Of a stretch of 64,000 bases of DNA, positions 53,363 to 64,000 are shown piece by piece. The stretch is taken from assembly GCA_037127315.1 (NCBI GenBank), contig JBBBDQ010000310.1, forward strand, positions 1,125,001-1,189,000, in the 5' to 3' direction. Position 1 is the stretch's first letter, and the number at the start of each line of letters is the position of its first letter. The stretch is from Ascarosepion bandense. Lineage: Eukaryota; Mollusca; Cephalopoda; Sepiida; Sepiidae. The position numbers were made by a program, and so were the translations under genes. Below the pieces are notes generated by a model. It saw nothing but the letters and a program-made list of their open reading frames with translations, did no database searches and had not been told where the DNA came from.

Positions 53363-54333
53363 TTATTTTGTGAAGTCCTTGAATCTCACAGGATCTCTTA
53401 CTACTCTTCCTGACCATGTTGTCCGCACTCTATTCGGGCTTGGTTTTGTTCTTTCTGGACTTGGTGTTGTTGGGGTTGGTGCTGGGTTTAGTCTTTCTCT
53501 TATTTCACCTTCATATTGAGGTCGATCTGTGTCACCTATTTTTTCTGTACCCCGACCTTCATTCCTGGGTAACTCTCTCTGCACTTCATATGGCTGGTGA
53601 ATCAATGATGTAGGTGGGGGTGCTTCTGCAGTTGTTTTCAAGTCCACCCTATTCCGTCGATATAATTCCCCATCCAATTCTACATGGTATGACCGTTCAT
53701 CCAGTCTCCGCCATACGATAGCCTTCTTCCACTCTTTCTGACCCTTTATGTGCGGTTTCATCCGTACAACATCTCCAGGCTGTAACGGTTGAAGTGGTTT
53801 TACTTTGTGGTTAAAAGACTGTTCTTGTCTCCTGCTATCTCGCTTAACAAACTTTTTTAGATTTTTGGGCAGTTCTGGCTTGAGTAACTCCTCTCTAGTT
53901 GGGAGAAGTGTTTTTGTTCTTCTTGACATCAGCTTCTGAGCTGGTGATAAGAGACCTTTAGCTGGCGTATTCCTGTGATCCAACATTGCTAGGTATGGAT
54001 CAGCCTTATCTTCCATCGCTTTCCGGAAAAGGTTCTTTACCATCTTTACCGCAGATTCCACTTTGCCATTTGCCTTGCTATTGTATGGACTGACAGGTGT
54101 ATGCGTAAAACACCACTTTTTGAAAACGTAGAGAATTCCTGGCTGCTAAACTGCAGCCCATTATCAGTTACTACCTGATCTGGTATTCCTTGTTGTGCAA
54201 AATGGTGTTTTAGTTTGGTTATTACTGTCTTTGCTTCTGTATTCTGCAGATGATCAATTTTCCAGAAGTTGCTCATATAATCAACAGTGCAGAGATAGTC
54301 TCGATCTCCAAACCTAAAGAGATCTACTCCCAC
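53363..54333 (-). pseudogene. Mag-like Gypsy: integrase core and C-terminus, frameshifted
   Basis: The first frame (54333-54046) has VDLFRFGDRDYLCTVDYMSN and QVVTDNGLQFSS. It breaks near 54060, where the catalytic Glu region continues in another frame (54061-53363) as MESAVKMVKNLFRKAM. The C-terminal part has LQPLQPGDVVRMKP and YHVELDGELYRRNRVDLK, the usual post-core domain. Confidence 0.85.
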
Positions 54334-54339
54334 TTTTGC

Positions 54340-55350
54340 CTAGGGTCTGTCCGGAACTTCATGGACCATTAATGGTTCTGCTAGATTGGCTACTTTGTAT
54401 TTTCTGCATGTGGGGCATTTTGACACGTAGTCCCTGATATCACTGTTCATGTTTGGCCAGTATAAACATTCTCTTGCCCTCCTGCAACATCCTTCTATTC
54501 CTAGGTGTGTGGAATGCAGCTTTTCTTTCAACACAGCCCGTTGGGTCATTGGAACCACTACCTGGTTACCTCTGAAAATTAACCCATCTTGTACCGTCAG
54601 TTCGTTTCGCATACTAAAGTATGGTCTCACCTCTGGGTCAAGATGTATTTTTTCTTCTGGCCATCCTTCCACAATTACTTGCTGCAACTGCTGCATGCTT
54701 CTGTCTTCCTTCGTGGCTGAGCGCAGTTCACCCAGCCTTCTCTCTGTTACAGGAATATATTCAGTTTCTTTGGCATCATCTTCCTCGTCCATATATTCGC
54801 TGTTCACACTATGGATGTATGCTCTTGATAGTGTGTCTGCCAGGAACATCTTCTTACCCGGATGGTACAGAACGGTAGCATCATAAGCCTGTAGTCTTAT
54901 CAGCATGTTTTGCAGACGTTTTGGGCATTTCCCCAATTCTTTTTTCATGATAGCTTCCAATGGCCTATGATCGGTCAGTACTGTTATCCGTCGATCAAAA
55001 GTATATTGATGAAACCTTTCACTAGCATAGACTACTGCTAGCAGTTCTTTTTCAATTTGTGCATACCAAGTTTCTGTGTCGGTCAGCGCACGGCTGATAT
55101 AGGCTAGGGGTTGACCATCTTGCAGTAGTGCAGCCCCCATGCCCTTCTCACTTGCATCACATTGAATGACCAAAGATTTGTTTGGGTCATAATACCTCAA
55201 TACCGGTGCCTCACTTATTAACTTTTTAATTTTGCCAAAAGCCTCTTCATGAATTTGGGACCACGTCCATGGCACATCTGCCTTCACTAAATTCCGAATT
55301 GGGGCCATCACGTCAGATATGTGTGGCAGAAATTTTGCCAGGTAATTCAC
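54340..55350 (-). pseudogene. Mag-like Gypsy: RNase H and integrase zinc domain
   Basis: 336 codons open. RT thumb MNYLAKFLPHISDVMAPIR; RNase H LVIQCDASEKGMGAALLQ, QIEKELLAVVYA, LTDHRPLEAIM; integrase HHCC region with HLGIEGCCRRARECLYWP and CPTCRKYK. It stops just before the integrase core. Confidence 0.88.
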
Positions 55351-55439
55351 AAATCATGATCACGACATCTCTGTAACAGTTTCCTGAGTTTTATGTCATG
55401 ATCAACTGTTGCTTCTTCTTCCATTGTTTTACCCTTCCC

Positions 55440-56300
55440 GATCACCCTTCCCGATCACCAAAAGATCATCCGCCCTATTAATCACCCACCCTCTAAATCA
55501 GATACATTGTTATGGAGGGCCTTTTGAAATATTTCCGGAGCTGGAGCAATCCCAAATGGTAAAACTTTCCACCGAAACTGACCAAACGGCGTAGTAAATG
55601 TCGTCAAGCGACTACTAGATTCATTCAATCGTACATGCCAAAATCCATCTCTTAGATCCAGAGTGGAAAATACCTTGCCGTCAGCCAGTTCTGGCAGTAA
55701 ATCGTCCAGTGTAGGAAGCTGGAAATGTTCCCTTTTCAGAGCTTTATTCAGTGGTCTCGGGTCTATGCAAATCCTTAGCTTTCCATTTTTCTTCACTACT
55801 AGTGCCAATGCACTTACCCAGGGTGTCGGCTCACTTACTGGTTCAATAACCTTCTTTCTAACCAGTTTTTCCAACTCAACTTTTAATTGGTCTTTAAGTG
55901 CCACTGGTACTCTTCGTGCTGCTGCTGCTACATTTGGTGTTACTCCTGGATCCACCTCCAGATGTACCTTTCCCGGTAGTTTACCCAGTTCCTCCTTAAA
56001 TACATATGCAAACTCGTTTATGATGCTGTCCAAGTTCTGGCTGTTGCATTTATCCCCTTGGGAAACTTTGGCAACCATTTTGAATTGGTCATTGTGGATT
56101 GTGATGAGTGCCATTTTTTGAATCGCATTTGCTCCAAGTAAGGGATGGAAATCCTCTTTAACTATGACAAACTTGACCGCATATTTTCCTCCAGTTTTGG
56201 GGTTTATCATTCTAACTCGACACTCTCCCAATGGCTTCACTTCTGCCCCATTCCACATGACCAGAGTCTTATTTGAATGCTCAAGTGTTTTCCCCTTCAC
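55440..56300 (-). pseudogene. Mag-like Gypsy: protease end and reverse transcriptase
   Basis: Protease tail FHPLLGANAIQKM, then RT: LRICIDPRPLNKALKREHFQ, FSTLDLRDGFWHVRLNE, LPFGIAPAPEIFQKALHNN. The catalytic box falls in the broken stretch after 55482, where a frame reads RADDLLVIGKG. A 13-bp tandem duplication (cacccttcccgat twice, about 55434-55458) and other changes destroy the frame there. Confidence 0.85.
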
Positions 56301-56598
56301 ATGTTTCTCGTTCAGTATGTTTACTGTCGAGTTGAAAAATAATTGGCTTTCCTTCCACCATCATTTCCGCTTTTATCACTCCCTTCTGACTCACAGAATT
56401 CACCCTTTCTTTAATTGTCACGCTGTCTACCTGTCCATAGTCTGAACAACTACTACTGTCGTTTTCATGGTCATATTGTTGTGTTTGGACAGTCTGAATC
56501 TTCTTTTTCCGTGATAATCTGCATTTCACAGCAAAGTGATTTTTCCTGTTACAGTTATAGCATGTCTTGCCAAATGCCGGACATAACTCTTTACTCAT
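56281..56598 (-). pseudogene. Mag-like Gypsy: zinc knuckle and damaged protease
   Basis: CCHC knuckle CYNCNRKNHFAVKC after ELCPAFGKTC. The protease begins GKPIIFQLDS, but the conserved Gly-Ala after Asp-Ser is missing because of a small deletion, and the frame then runs into a stop. The remaining protease continues in the next frame (56300 onward). Confidence 0.8.
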
Positions 56599-57265
56599 GC
56601 AGTGCGCATCCCCTGCACTCTCTCTCAGTTTTTGCCAATGTCTTTTTCTTGGGTTTGAGATCCACTCTGTTCACCCACTCGGGCCTTAGGATTCTAGATT
56701 GTAGAGTAGCATTTTCAGACAGCTTACAAATGTCAATGCATCGTTGCAAATCTAACTGTCTTATTTTTAATAAGTTGGCTTGTGTCTGGGGGTTAATTAT
56801 TCCCAACACTACTTGGTCTCTGAGTACTGAGGAAACGCAATTGTCACAAAAATTGCACGTTTTTACCAACGTCCGAAGCGCCGTAATAAATGATTCCACG
56901 GTCTCTGATTCTCCTTGCTTCCTTGTGTGAAAAACGTACCACTCGTAGGTTTCATTTGTTTCCCCTATAGCATATTTATCAAATGCCTGAATAATTTCGG
57001 TGGACGTTCTTTCATCTTCGGGTGTTGAAAACTGAAAACCGTAATACACTTTTAATGCTTCATCTCCCAACGTGTGAAGCAAAAGTGCCATTTGATATTG
57101 TACTGACTACCTCGTCAAATACGTAATAATTGCATAGTTATACCATTTCAGTTTAAATAACTTCCAGTTCGCTGACAAATTATCCTCCATACATAGGGGT
57201 GGTGGTGGTCTTATGCAAGCTACTGGTCTGTTTACTTCATCCATGCCCACTTCCGACATTTTTTT
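56591..57265 (-). pseudogene. Mag-like Gypsy gag, frameshifted
   Basis: Upstream frame (57262 to 57107) reads MSEVGMDEVNRPVACIRPPP and LSANWKLFKLKWYNYAIIT. It breaks near 57100 and continues in another frame (57091-56591) as MALLLHTLGDEALKVYYGF and FITALRTLVKTCNFC. The W-KLFK-W-NY and LLH-G-EA patterns are typical of Mag-type gag. A second frame change near 56600 separates it from the knuckle. Confidence 0.8.
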
Positions 57266-57391
57266 TTCCACACATGAGGTACGTACAAATTTAAACAAGC
57301 AATTAAATGTTGCTTATCTGTTCTGTTTTTCCTTCTTTAGCTGCTACCTTTCCACTGTTTTGTTTTTTCCTCTTTTTAATGGACATCCTTT

Positions 57392-57410
57392 AATCCCACC
57401 ACTGCCATCA
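57392..57410 (-). other. Primer binding site, probably tRNA-Leu
   Basis: Directly inside the 5' LTR the minus strand reads TGATGGCAGTGGTGGGATT. This is one mismatch from TGG plus the complement of an AATCCCACCACTGCCA tRNA end. tRNA-Leu of the AAG/UAG type ends that way in animals (human ...CCCACCGCTGCCA). Confidence 0.6.
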
Positions 57411-57564
57411 TGTGTCATTTCTTCGGATGCTCAGGGATTAAACACAACACAACGACAACTATGCTTCTACATGACAGCGTCTTTATTATCAACTAACTAC
57501 ATAAGTAGCGCCAAGGGCCTTAACTCTAAACGGTGAAAGCCCTTGTTTAGTTCCTCATGCAACA
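57411..57564 (-). repeat. 5' LTR of Mag-like Gypsy
   Basis: 154 bp, same termini as 53083-53223. A CTTTATTATC block (AATAAAG on the minus strand) may hold the polyadenylation signal. Confidence 0.9.
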
Positions 57565-58199
57565 ATGGTCTCTAGTAAAATCTTTATTTTCAATAGATTC
57601 TTTTTTTACAGTTAAAATGTTTGTCTTTTGAATGCACCATTTCAGTTTGGTCCCTAATTTGACCTATGTGTTGTAAGCAAACTATGATGTCTCAAAACCA
57701 TTCCGATGTTACTTTTGTGAGAGAATGAAAATTAAATAATAAATTAAATAAATAATAAACTAGTAATAAAAAATAATTTCATTTTCTCATAATGCAAATA
57801 GATACCAAAGAAAGAGTTTCTGGTCATGTTAAAAGTTTGTGAATTCACTTCCAGATTTGTTCACGTGTTGAAGTGTTTGAAGTTTTATTTTCATCTTTGA
57901 AAATATAAATCAATAGGAAGGGAGTCAGTTAGCCTTACTCAACATCATGCTGACGAGGTGGACCATTCTCTTACCTCCAAGTTAGCATACACGCGTACAT
58001 CAATAAAAATTGACCCTTAATCTTCCAACCACATTTTGTGTTATCTATTAAAGTTCAACAATATTACTATCTACCGATACTAGATGAAAAAAAAAAAAAA
58101 TTTCAGGTCCCAAACCATCACACATTTTGGGATGTTTGTGCTATTTTAATTGTTGTTTTGCCTTCTCATTCATATCAACTCATTTTACAGAGTGTTCAT
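57565..58199. other. Intergenic, nothing recognised
   Basis: AT-rich gap between two Gypsy remnants; no 5' LTR for the next element could be identified. Confidence 0.5.
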
Positions 58200-58399
58200 A
58201 ATTATACAGAATAGATATTTATGGCAAAACTTCAACAACACTGGACCTTGGTTTAAGAAGAAAGTTCTCTTGGGTCTTTACTTTTGCCCAAGTTAAGATA
58301 ATAGGGGCTGACTTTCTTTCACATTACCACCTCAGTGTAAATTTAGATTCCAGGTCTCTGATCGACGAAACAAGGCAACTTAAGATTAGGGGAATCATA

Positions 58400-59200
58400 G
58401 CTTGTATCAACTTAAATTAGCACAGCAAATGGACTGGAAGAATTACTATTATAATACTCTGAAATTACTAAACCTTTTAAACCATTTATTTACACTGAAA
58501 CAATATGACACAATGCCAAACATCAAATTCAAACTAACTGATCTCCTGTCTATTCTCAACCTTGAAGATTGCATCCCGAGAAATATCAAATCGCTAAAGA
58601 GGAGTTCAAACATATGCTAGATTTAGGAATCATCTAACCCTTTTCAAGCCCTTATGCGTCACTACTCCACAAGGTACCAAAGAATGAATTGGGAGCATGA
58701 AGACTATGTGGCAATTTCAGATGACTAAATGCACAAATGGTTCCTGACAAATACCCAATTCCTCATATACAAGACTTTGCAACATCATTACAAAGAGCAA
58801 AGATCTTTACAAAATTAGATCTTCAGAAAATGTTCCATTAAATTTCTGTTTCAAAGGACAACATCCCAAAACAGCAATTACTACACCTCTCAGTCTCTTT
58901 GAATTTGAATTCATCAGAATGCCCTTTGGTCTATGCAAGGTAGTGCAGACATTCCGGGATTTAATTGACAAAATTGTACGCAGACACCATTTTTCATTCA
59001 CATACATAGATGATGTCTTAATAGCAAGTGGAAGTATGGAAGAACATAATAACCATGTAAAACAAGTTTTTGAATGGCTGAAATATTTTGAATTAAAAAG
59101 AATAATCCCAAGAAATGCCTTTTCGTTGTTTCAAGTGTTTTGGGATTTTGAAGCTTCTGACAAATCTTTTGAAAAGCCAATGCAAGAAAAATGCTAAAAT
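58400..59200 (+). pseudogene. CsRN1-like Gypsy reverse transcriptase
   Basis: Successive frames give PFGLCKVVQTFRDLIDKIVR and TYIDDVLIASGSMEEHNNHV (catalytic YIDD). Upstream broken parts are recognisable as KVPKNELGA-like and DLQKMFH-like blocks. Several stops and frame changes. Confidence 0.82.
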
Positions 59201-59269
59201 CTCCTTGTCAGATAATGAAATCATTTTCTCAAGTTAAAGATGGCCTAGCTAATTACACAAAATTGGTAT

Positions 59270-59730
59270 ACATCTTTAGAAATGAAAATGTCATATTGAC
59301 TTTAACTATGGATGCATCATCAGATTCAATCAGAGCAGTTCTTCATCAGACTCTCAACAATATTAAACAACCACTATCTTTCTTCTCAGTGAAACTAAAT
59401 TCTGCTCAGCAGAGAGAATCACTGGTTATTTATCTATCTGTCAGACAGTTCTGACATTTGTTGGAAGGCAAAAATTTTATTATATTTACAGATCACAAAC
59501 CATTAGTTTATGCACGCCATTCAAGGTCTGACAAATACAATCCCAGAGAAATTAGACAACTTGATTACATCTCTCAGTTTACATCTGACATTAGGCATAT
59601 ATGCGGCAATGACAATGTTGTAGCAGACACCTTTTCAAGATCTACTCTGAGTTCTGTGTGTTTAAAATCTTTGGACCTAGAGTGTCTAGCCAAAGAACAA
59701 GAAAACAGTGAAACTTTACTTCAACTTTAG
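59270..59730 (+). pseudogene. CsRN1-like Gypsy RNase H
   Basis: LTMDASSDSIRAVLHQTL and PLSFFSVKLNSAQQRES, a stop at about 59453, then FIIFTDHKPLVYARHSRSD and GNDNVVADTFSRS, the end of Gypsy RNase H. Confidence 0.85.
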
Positions 59731-59813
59731 CAAGATTCGTCACTACAAATAAAACAGAGGCCTCTATCTTTTAACACAACGAAGATATATTATGACGTCA
59801 GTAATGGTCGTTC

Positions 59814-60948
59814 TTGTCCTTATGTCCCTGCTTCTGTGCACAGAAAATCTTTGAACATTTCCACTCATTCTCACACCCAGGACATAGAGCTATGATCAAA
59901 CTAATAGCTGAGAGATTCGTTTGGCCTAACATGTCTGCAGATATTAAAAACTGGATGCACTTATACATCAAATGCCAAAGGACTAAGATCCAACATCATA
60001 CTAAATCCCCAGTTGCTCAGTTTCCACCGCCTGATGGTCATTTCAAACATATTCATGTACACCTGGTGGAACCACTCACAGAGGTGGACAGTTACCAGTA
60101 CATACTCACTATTATTGATCACTTTACACAATGGCCAGTAGCTGTTCCACTAAAAACAATCACCGCAGAGGTTATAGTACAAGCCATATTATGGTAATGG
60201 ATATCCATCTTTGGATACTCATCAATTATCACTACAGATCATGATGCCCAGTTCCAATCTGTATTATTCACGGAAATTTTAAACTTGCTTGGTGCCAAAC
60301 ACATATCAACGATGGCATACCATCCCTGTGTGAAAGGTTTAGTAGAAAGACTACACAAGCAACTAAAAACCTCATTAATAGCTACTGACAATATCTAGTC
60401 ATGGATTAAGAAATTACTCCACATCATGCTTTCAATATGCAATGTAATGAAGAAGGATCCTCAGTACCCAACTGCTGAATTAGTTTTTGGTAGCTCATTA
60501 ATGCTACCTGGTCAGTTCACTGAAAATAACATATGGACTAGACCTACCACACACTTCGTGCAAGATTTAAAGCAGCGTATAGCTGATTTAGCACTTACAC
60601 TTATACGTATGCAAGATAAAAATATGTATATACCCAAAACATTACAGACTTGCATATATACTTTTGTACACAAAGATGGTGTTAAAAATCCCCTCTCACT
60701 CACTTATTCTGGCCCATTCAAAGTAATTGCATGACAGCCAAAACTTGACTTTACTTGTAAATGGAACAGAGATAATGGTCAGTATTGACCACCTAAAACC
60801 TACTTTTCTGGATATTACAGAGGATACCTCAACTGATACAAACCCTAACCAAATCACACAAGATAAACAGCAACAACCAACTACTATGCCTAGAGCCCAT
60901 AGGCATGTGCACTGGCCTGCTAAATTACATCAGGATTACTATATTTAA
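59814..60948 (+). pseudogene. CsRN1-like Gypsy integrase
   Basis: Zinc domain FHSFSHPGHRAMIKLI and CQRTKI; core with HIHVHLVEPLTE (first Asp position now His/Val), YILTIIDHFTQWPVAVPLK, ITTDHDAQFQSVLF and KGLVERLHKQLK (catalytic Glu). Stops at about 60195 and 60396. C-terminus up to HRHVHWPAKLHQDYYI. Confidence 0.85.
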
Positions 60949-61629
60949 AACTATTAGTTTCATTTCCTAGAAAAAAAAACAAAAACTTTTTAGGAACTTC
61001 TAGGCAAGTATTGTGGAATCCATTTTGCAATATTAAAAATAAAAAGACTTTACGACAATTTACCTATCGGACATGATGTGTGTGAGTCCAGATAAAAAAT
61101 TGCAATATGATATTTACTTCAGAACAATAACTTGTGTTTCTTAAACAAAATTTAAAATTTGAATTTCATGCTAGTCATCACTGATTGGTCAGAAAATATG
61201 AAGCACGTGAGGACATGTCACAGAACATGTTCAGTTATGTATCCTACCAGAAATTTAAACAAGTGTTCTTGGTCCTGTCATACTGTATATAAAAAGGAGA
61301 CTTTTGTCTAAATCCTCAGTGAAAATTATTACTTTAGCCAAATGCCACTAATGTCCATGCAACTATTAACAGCTGAATTCTACAAAGTTATGAACCTCTT
61401 AACACGAAAACAAAATTACAACTTACTCACTCACTCACTCAATTATATATCTACTCACTCAATATTATATTCACTCAAAGGAACAAAACATTTAACCTTT
61501 TTCAAGATATATGCTTTCAACTCATTTAAAACCACCTTTATCAACAAATTGTTTTGTTTATATGCTTTTTGCTTGACAGTAAAAGTGAGAGAATTTATTC
61601 ATAAATAATTATATGAACTTTGCACTTAT

Positions 61630-62090
61630 AAGACATACTAGCAGTATAATGAAAGTTTTAAAACTAATCCATGGTCTTGGAGCTCAGACTCAGCCTAAAG
61701 AATATTTGTGTAAAGTTTGGTGAGAATCGGATAAAAATTGTGGATTCTTATAAAGGACATACAGACAGATAAACAGACACACACACAAACATCTTGCCTT
61801 TTATATATATATATATATTATCGATTTTCTGCACTATTGTAAGAACTGCAACCTTGAAACTTCTGTATATCATTTCTTATGTCTTTGTCTATGAGTGTAT
61901 CAAATTTGATTAAAATCAGACCACTCCTTCTATAATCCGATTTTTTCGATTATCGATATTTATCGAGGGTACCTTGAGACAAATCCTAGCTAAGAACACT
62001 CACAGACGTTTATAGTACAACTGTGTAAATTTTGAAGAAAATCGGATACACACAGACACAGACACATACAAAGTTTCATTTCTAAATAAG
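61630..62090 (-). repeat. Dispersed repeat related to 14.1 kb and the right end
   Basis: Start tactagcagtataatgaaag is shared with 63876. The inner part gtttggtgagaatcggataa to gcaagatgt (inverted) matches 14150-14260. A second tttgaagaaaatcggatac plus cacagacacagac block at 62030-62070 looks like a repeat of the same module. Confidence 0.65.
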
Positions 62091-62284
62091 TTTAGATTTT
62101 CATTCCTGATTTACACTCTCAACATCTAATATAATTTTCACATCTTGTATATTTCACAATATGAATTTTATCTGTTTTTGTTATGAATATAATGAAATTC
62201 TTTGTTTATTATTTATCCCTTATTTTTCGTTATTAATTGCCAAATGTTTAAAATTAATAAGTGGTGAGTAAAGGCCATATTCTC

Positions 62285-63220
62285 TACAAAAGCAGGACAT
62301 AGGTTAATGGTAGAAAAAGACACTATATGTAATGCAGACACAATAGTGCCTCTCCAGATTTTAAAGAAGGAGATAATTAAAAGTATGCACAATGATATAT
62401 ATTACATTGTCACAGCAACACAAAGAAGGTTAAGACTGCAAGCTTGGTGGCTAGGGTATGATATTGAAGAACACACAAGAAGATGCCCTAAATGTATGGA
62501 AATTAAAACATTTAAATAAACCAAATTATATACATGGCTAAAAGACTCATTCTCGGGCTGATCAGAAGTAATAAAGGTGGGAAATAGGAAAGCTGCTACC
62601 ATGAAACAAATATTGAGAACAATGTTTGCAAGAAAAGGTGTACCTAAGGCCCTTGTCACCAACAATGCACTGGAATTCTGTGATGAAAATTTAGTGTCTT
62701 TAAGCTATTGACAATTCATCATGTGGATAGAAAGCAAAGCCCATCAGTTTTAATGGGTAGGTAAATTAGAGCCCCAATAACCATGTTGTTCACCTTAGAG
62801 GAGAAAGTCTGGTACAAAAAAAAAACAAAAAAAAACTAAAAAACAAGGAGGTAGAACCAGAAAGAGCAAGTTTCGTCTTCCAAAAAGAACTGAACACAAC
62901 TGTACTAGAAAAAAAGAAGCAACTAATATTAGCTCGCGCTGATCAATTTAGAACTAGGTTTGAGTCTGAAGATGTAGAAATGTGAAACAAGGAACAAGAG
63001 AAGACAGAGGATGGGGAAACTGAAACTGAACAGAATGTGAAGGAAAGTGGAAATGAATTAACAGACCTTTAATATTCAGAATATTCAGAAAAAGTGATAG
63101 GGCATGAAGCTTCTCAGGTTCAGGGAGGTGTAGCATGGTATGCAAATGAAATACACACATAAATAGAGCAAACCTCAGGTACCCGGGAGGAGAAACCACT
63201 TAACTTTTTCTGAGATTTAC
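62285..63220 (+). pseudogene. Gypsy integrase remnant
   Basis: Frame 62307-62519 has the integrase zinc domain (IVPLQILKKEIIKSMHNDIY, WWLGYDIEEHTRRCPKCMEI). Downstream broken frames read ATMKQILRTMFARKGVPKAL and VTNNALEFCDENL, the second catalytic region with Asp changed to Asn. A C-terminal part PERASFVFQKELN near 62840 completes the order. Different lineage from the element at 58.2-61.3 kb. Confidence 0.75.
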
Positions 63221-63854
63221 ACATAGCAATACTGAGAACTTTTCATTATCACCTCTTACAATAAACATTGTTTTTCTCAACTCTTTAATTTATTAATTTA
63301 TGTTTCAGAAATAATAATATGCATTTTTAAAAATTAAAGTATGTCAGCAAAGCTGTTAAAAATTATCAAAAAATATATACAGCCTTACTTTCATTCCTAT
63401 TAAAAGTATTGTTTGATGTTTGTCGCTGACTGTCCTGCTTTACAAGTTTTTTTCATACAACACTATTATTAGATGTAAATATAGAGTTATATAACCTGAA
63501 CATAAAACTGAAAACATTTTATTTGCTTTCTCTCTCTTACACACATATACAGACATTGTAGGAGGATATCTATCTCAAAGTAAACCTATCTGGTTTCTAT
63601 TTATGAGCCTTTCTTGTGATCTATCTCAGTCTGAGAACTTGATATAAACAGAATATCTACATTAGCTCATGTCATGCAATCAAAAATATTGTATATTTTC
63701 AGCCATCCATGAATATGCATGATAATAAAATTTTGTTTAAATAGATATTTCTATTAAAAGAAAGTGAGTAAAGTAGCAAAACTAATATTAAGCAAGAAAT
63801 ACAATTTGTTGAATATTTTTAATAACATTAAATAATATCCTTTATATATATACA
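63221..63854. other. Nothing recognised
   Basis: AT-rich sequence without frames or repeats of note. Confidence 0.5.
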
Positions 63855-64000
63855 TATACTAGCAGTATAGCCTGGCGTTGCTCAGGTGTAATGAAAGCTT
63901 TAAAACTAATCCATGGTCCTGGAGCTCAGACTCTTTGGACGTTGGCACAAAAGACTAAAAAGCAATATTTGTTTCCAGTTAAAGTGAAACAGTAGACTGA
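63855..64000 (+). repeat. Dispersed repeat, continues past the window
   Basis: tactagcagtatagcctggc, then gttgctcaggtgtaatgaaa and aactaatccatggtcctgga. Second copy at about 61636-61700, which lacks the gcctggcgttgctcaggtg stretch. Confidence 0.7.

Larger units (their letters stand above)
53083..57564 (-). mobile_element. Mag-like Gypsy retrotransposon, nearly full length, inactivated
   Basis: 4482 bp, minus strand. Short LTRs of 141 bp (left) and 154 bp (right), TG...CA, about 96% alike apart from a 15-bp gap and a 2-bp gap. Flanks ATGAT and ATGGT may be a mutated 5-bp target duplication. Gene order is gag, knuckle, protease, RT, RNase H, integrase. The short LTRs, compact size and CPAFGKTCYNCNRKNHFAVKC-type knuckle fit the Mag/SURL lineage (inference). 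At least four frame breaks. Confidence 0.92.
58200..61330 (+). mobile_element. Degenerate Gypsy retrotransposon (CsRN1-like), plus strand
   Basis: Broken pol in correct order: protease end near 58275-58400 (IIGADFLSHYHLSVNLDSR), RT, RNase H, integrase, then a C-terminal part to 60948. After it, a region from about 61010 has a promoter-like gtatataaaaaggagac at about 61284, which may be the 3' LTR. No 5' LTR or gag found. CsRN1-clade membership is a guess from the protease/RT style. Confidence 0.8.

Noticed and set aside
53416..53613. Hydrophobic 65-residue plus-strand frame
   Set aside because: Shadow of the Mag-like integrase C-terminus on the minus strand.

Overview
The window looks like animal nuclear DNA: AT-rich, intron-bearing and crowded with retroelements, mariner transposons and tRNA-derived SINEs. 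The SINE architecture (tRNA-like head, conserved tail, many divergent copies), a Nimbus/I-type LINE, a CR1/L2/Jockey-group LINE and several Gypsy lineages suggest a mollusc, probably a cephalopod such as an octopus. That assignment is inference and rests on no database search.

The only clear host gene is adenylosuccinate lyase (ADSL) on the minus strand. I could assemble all 13 coding exons from 50919 down to 12955. Splice sites and phases agree at every junction, giving a predicted 478-residue protein. The gene covers about 38 kb because its introns have filled with transposable elements. Intron 3 uses a GC-AG donor.

Layout. 1-5735: degenerate Copia-like element (protease, then RNase H), interrupted by a LINE tail and by a fragment of an LTR element that recurs at 46.7-47.9 kb. 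5740-12360: an I/Nimbus-type LINE on the minus strand, missing its endonuclease part and split by a second, CR1-like LINE. 12955-50919: ADSL. Its introns hold three mariner elements (20.3 kb, 29.6-33.4 kb with a LINE nested inside, 41.4 kb), SINEs, three large fold-back repeats (19.5, 23.6-24.4, 43.0-43.9 kb) and one structurally intact, apparently young Gypsy retrotransposon (34345-41089). That Gypsy has 473-bp LTRs differing at about 4 sites, an ATAT target duplication, intact gag and pol frames, and a well-formed -1 frameshift site. 50920-51700: ADSL upstream region with three CACGTG E-boxes. 53083-57564: a second Gypsy element (Mag-like), with short LTRs, a probable tRNA-Leu primer site and several frameshifts. 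58200-63220: two further degenerate Gypsy elements on the plus strand. The right end carries a dispersed repeat also seen at 14.1 kb and 61.6 kb.

I found no convincing new multi-gene system. The most useful leads are the frameshift cassette of the intact Gypsy, fold-back repeats close to ADSL exons 2 and 7 that could form intronic double-stranded RNA, a 97-bp patch copied in inverted orientation between two LINEs, and a nested insertion record that allows relative dating.
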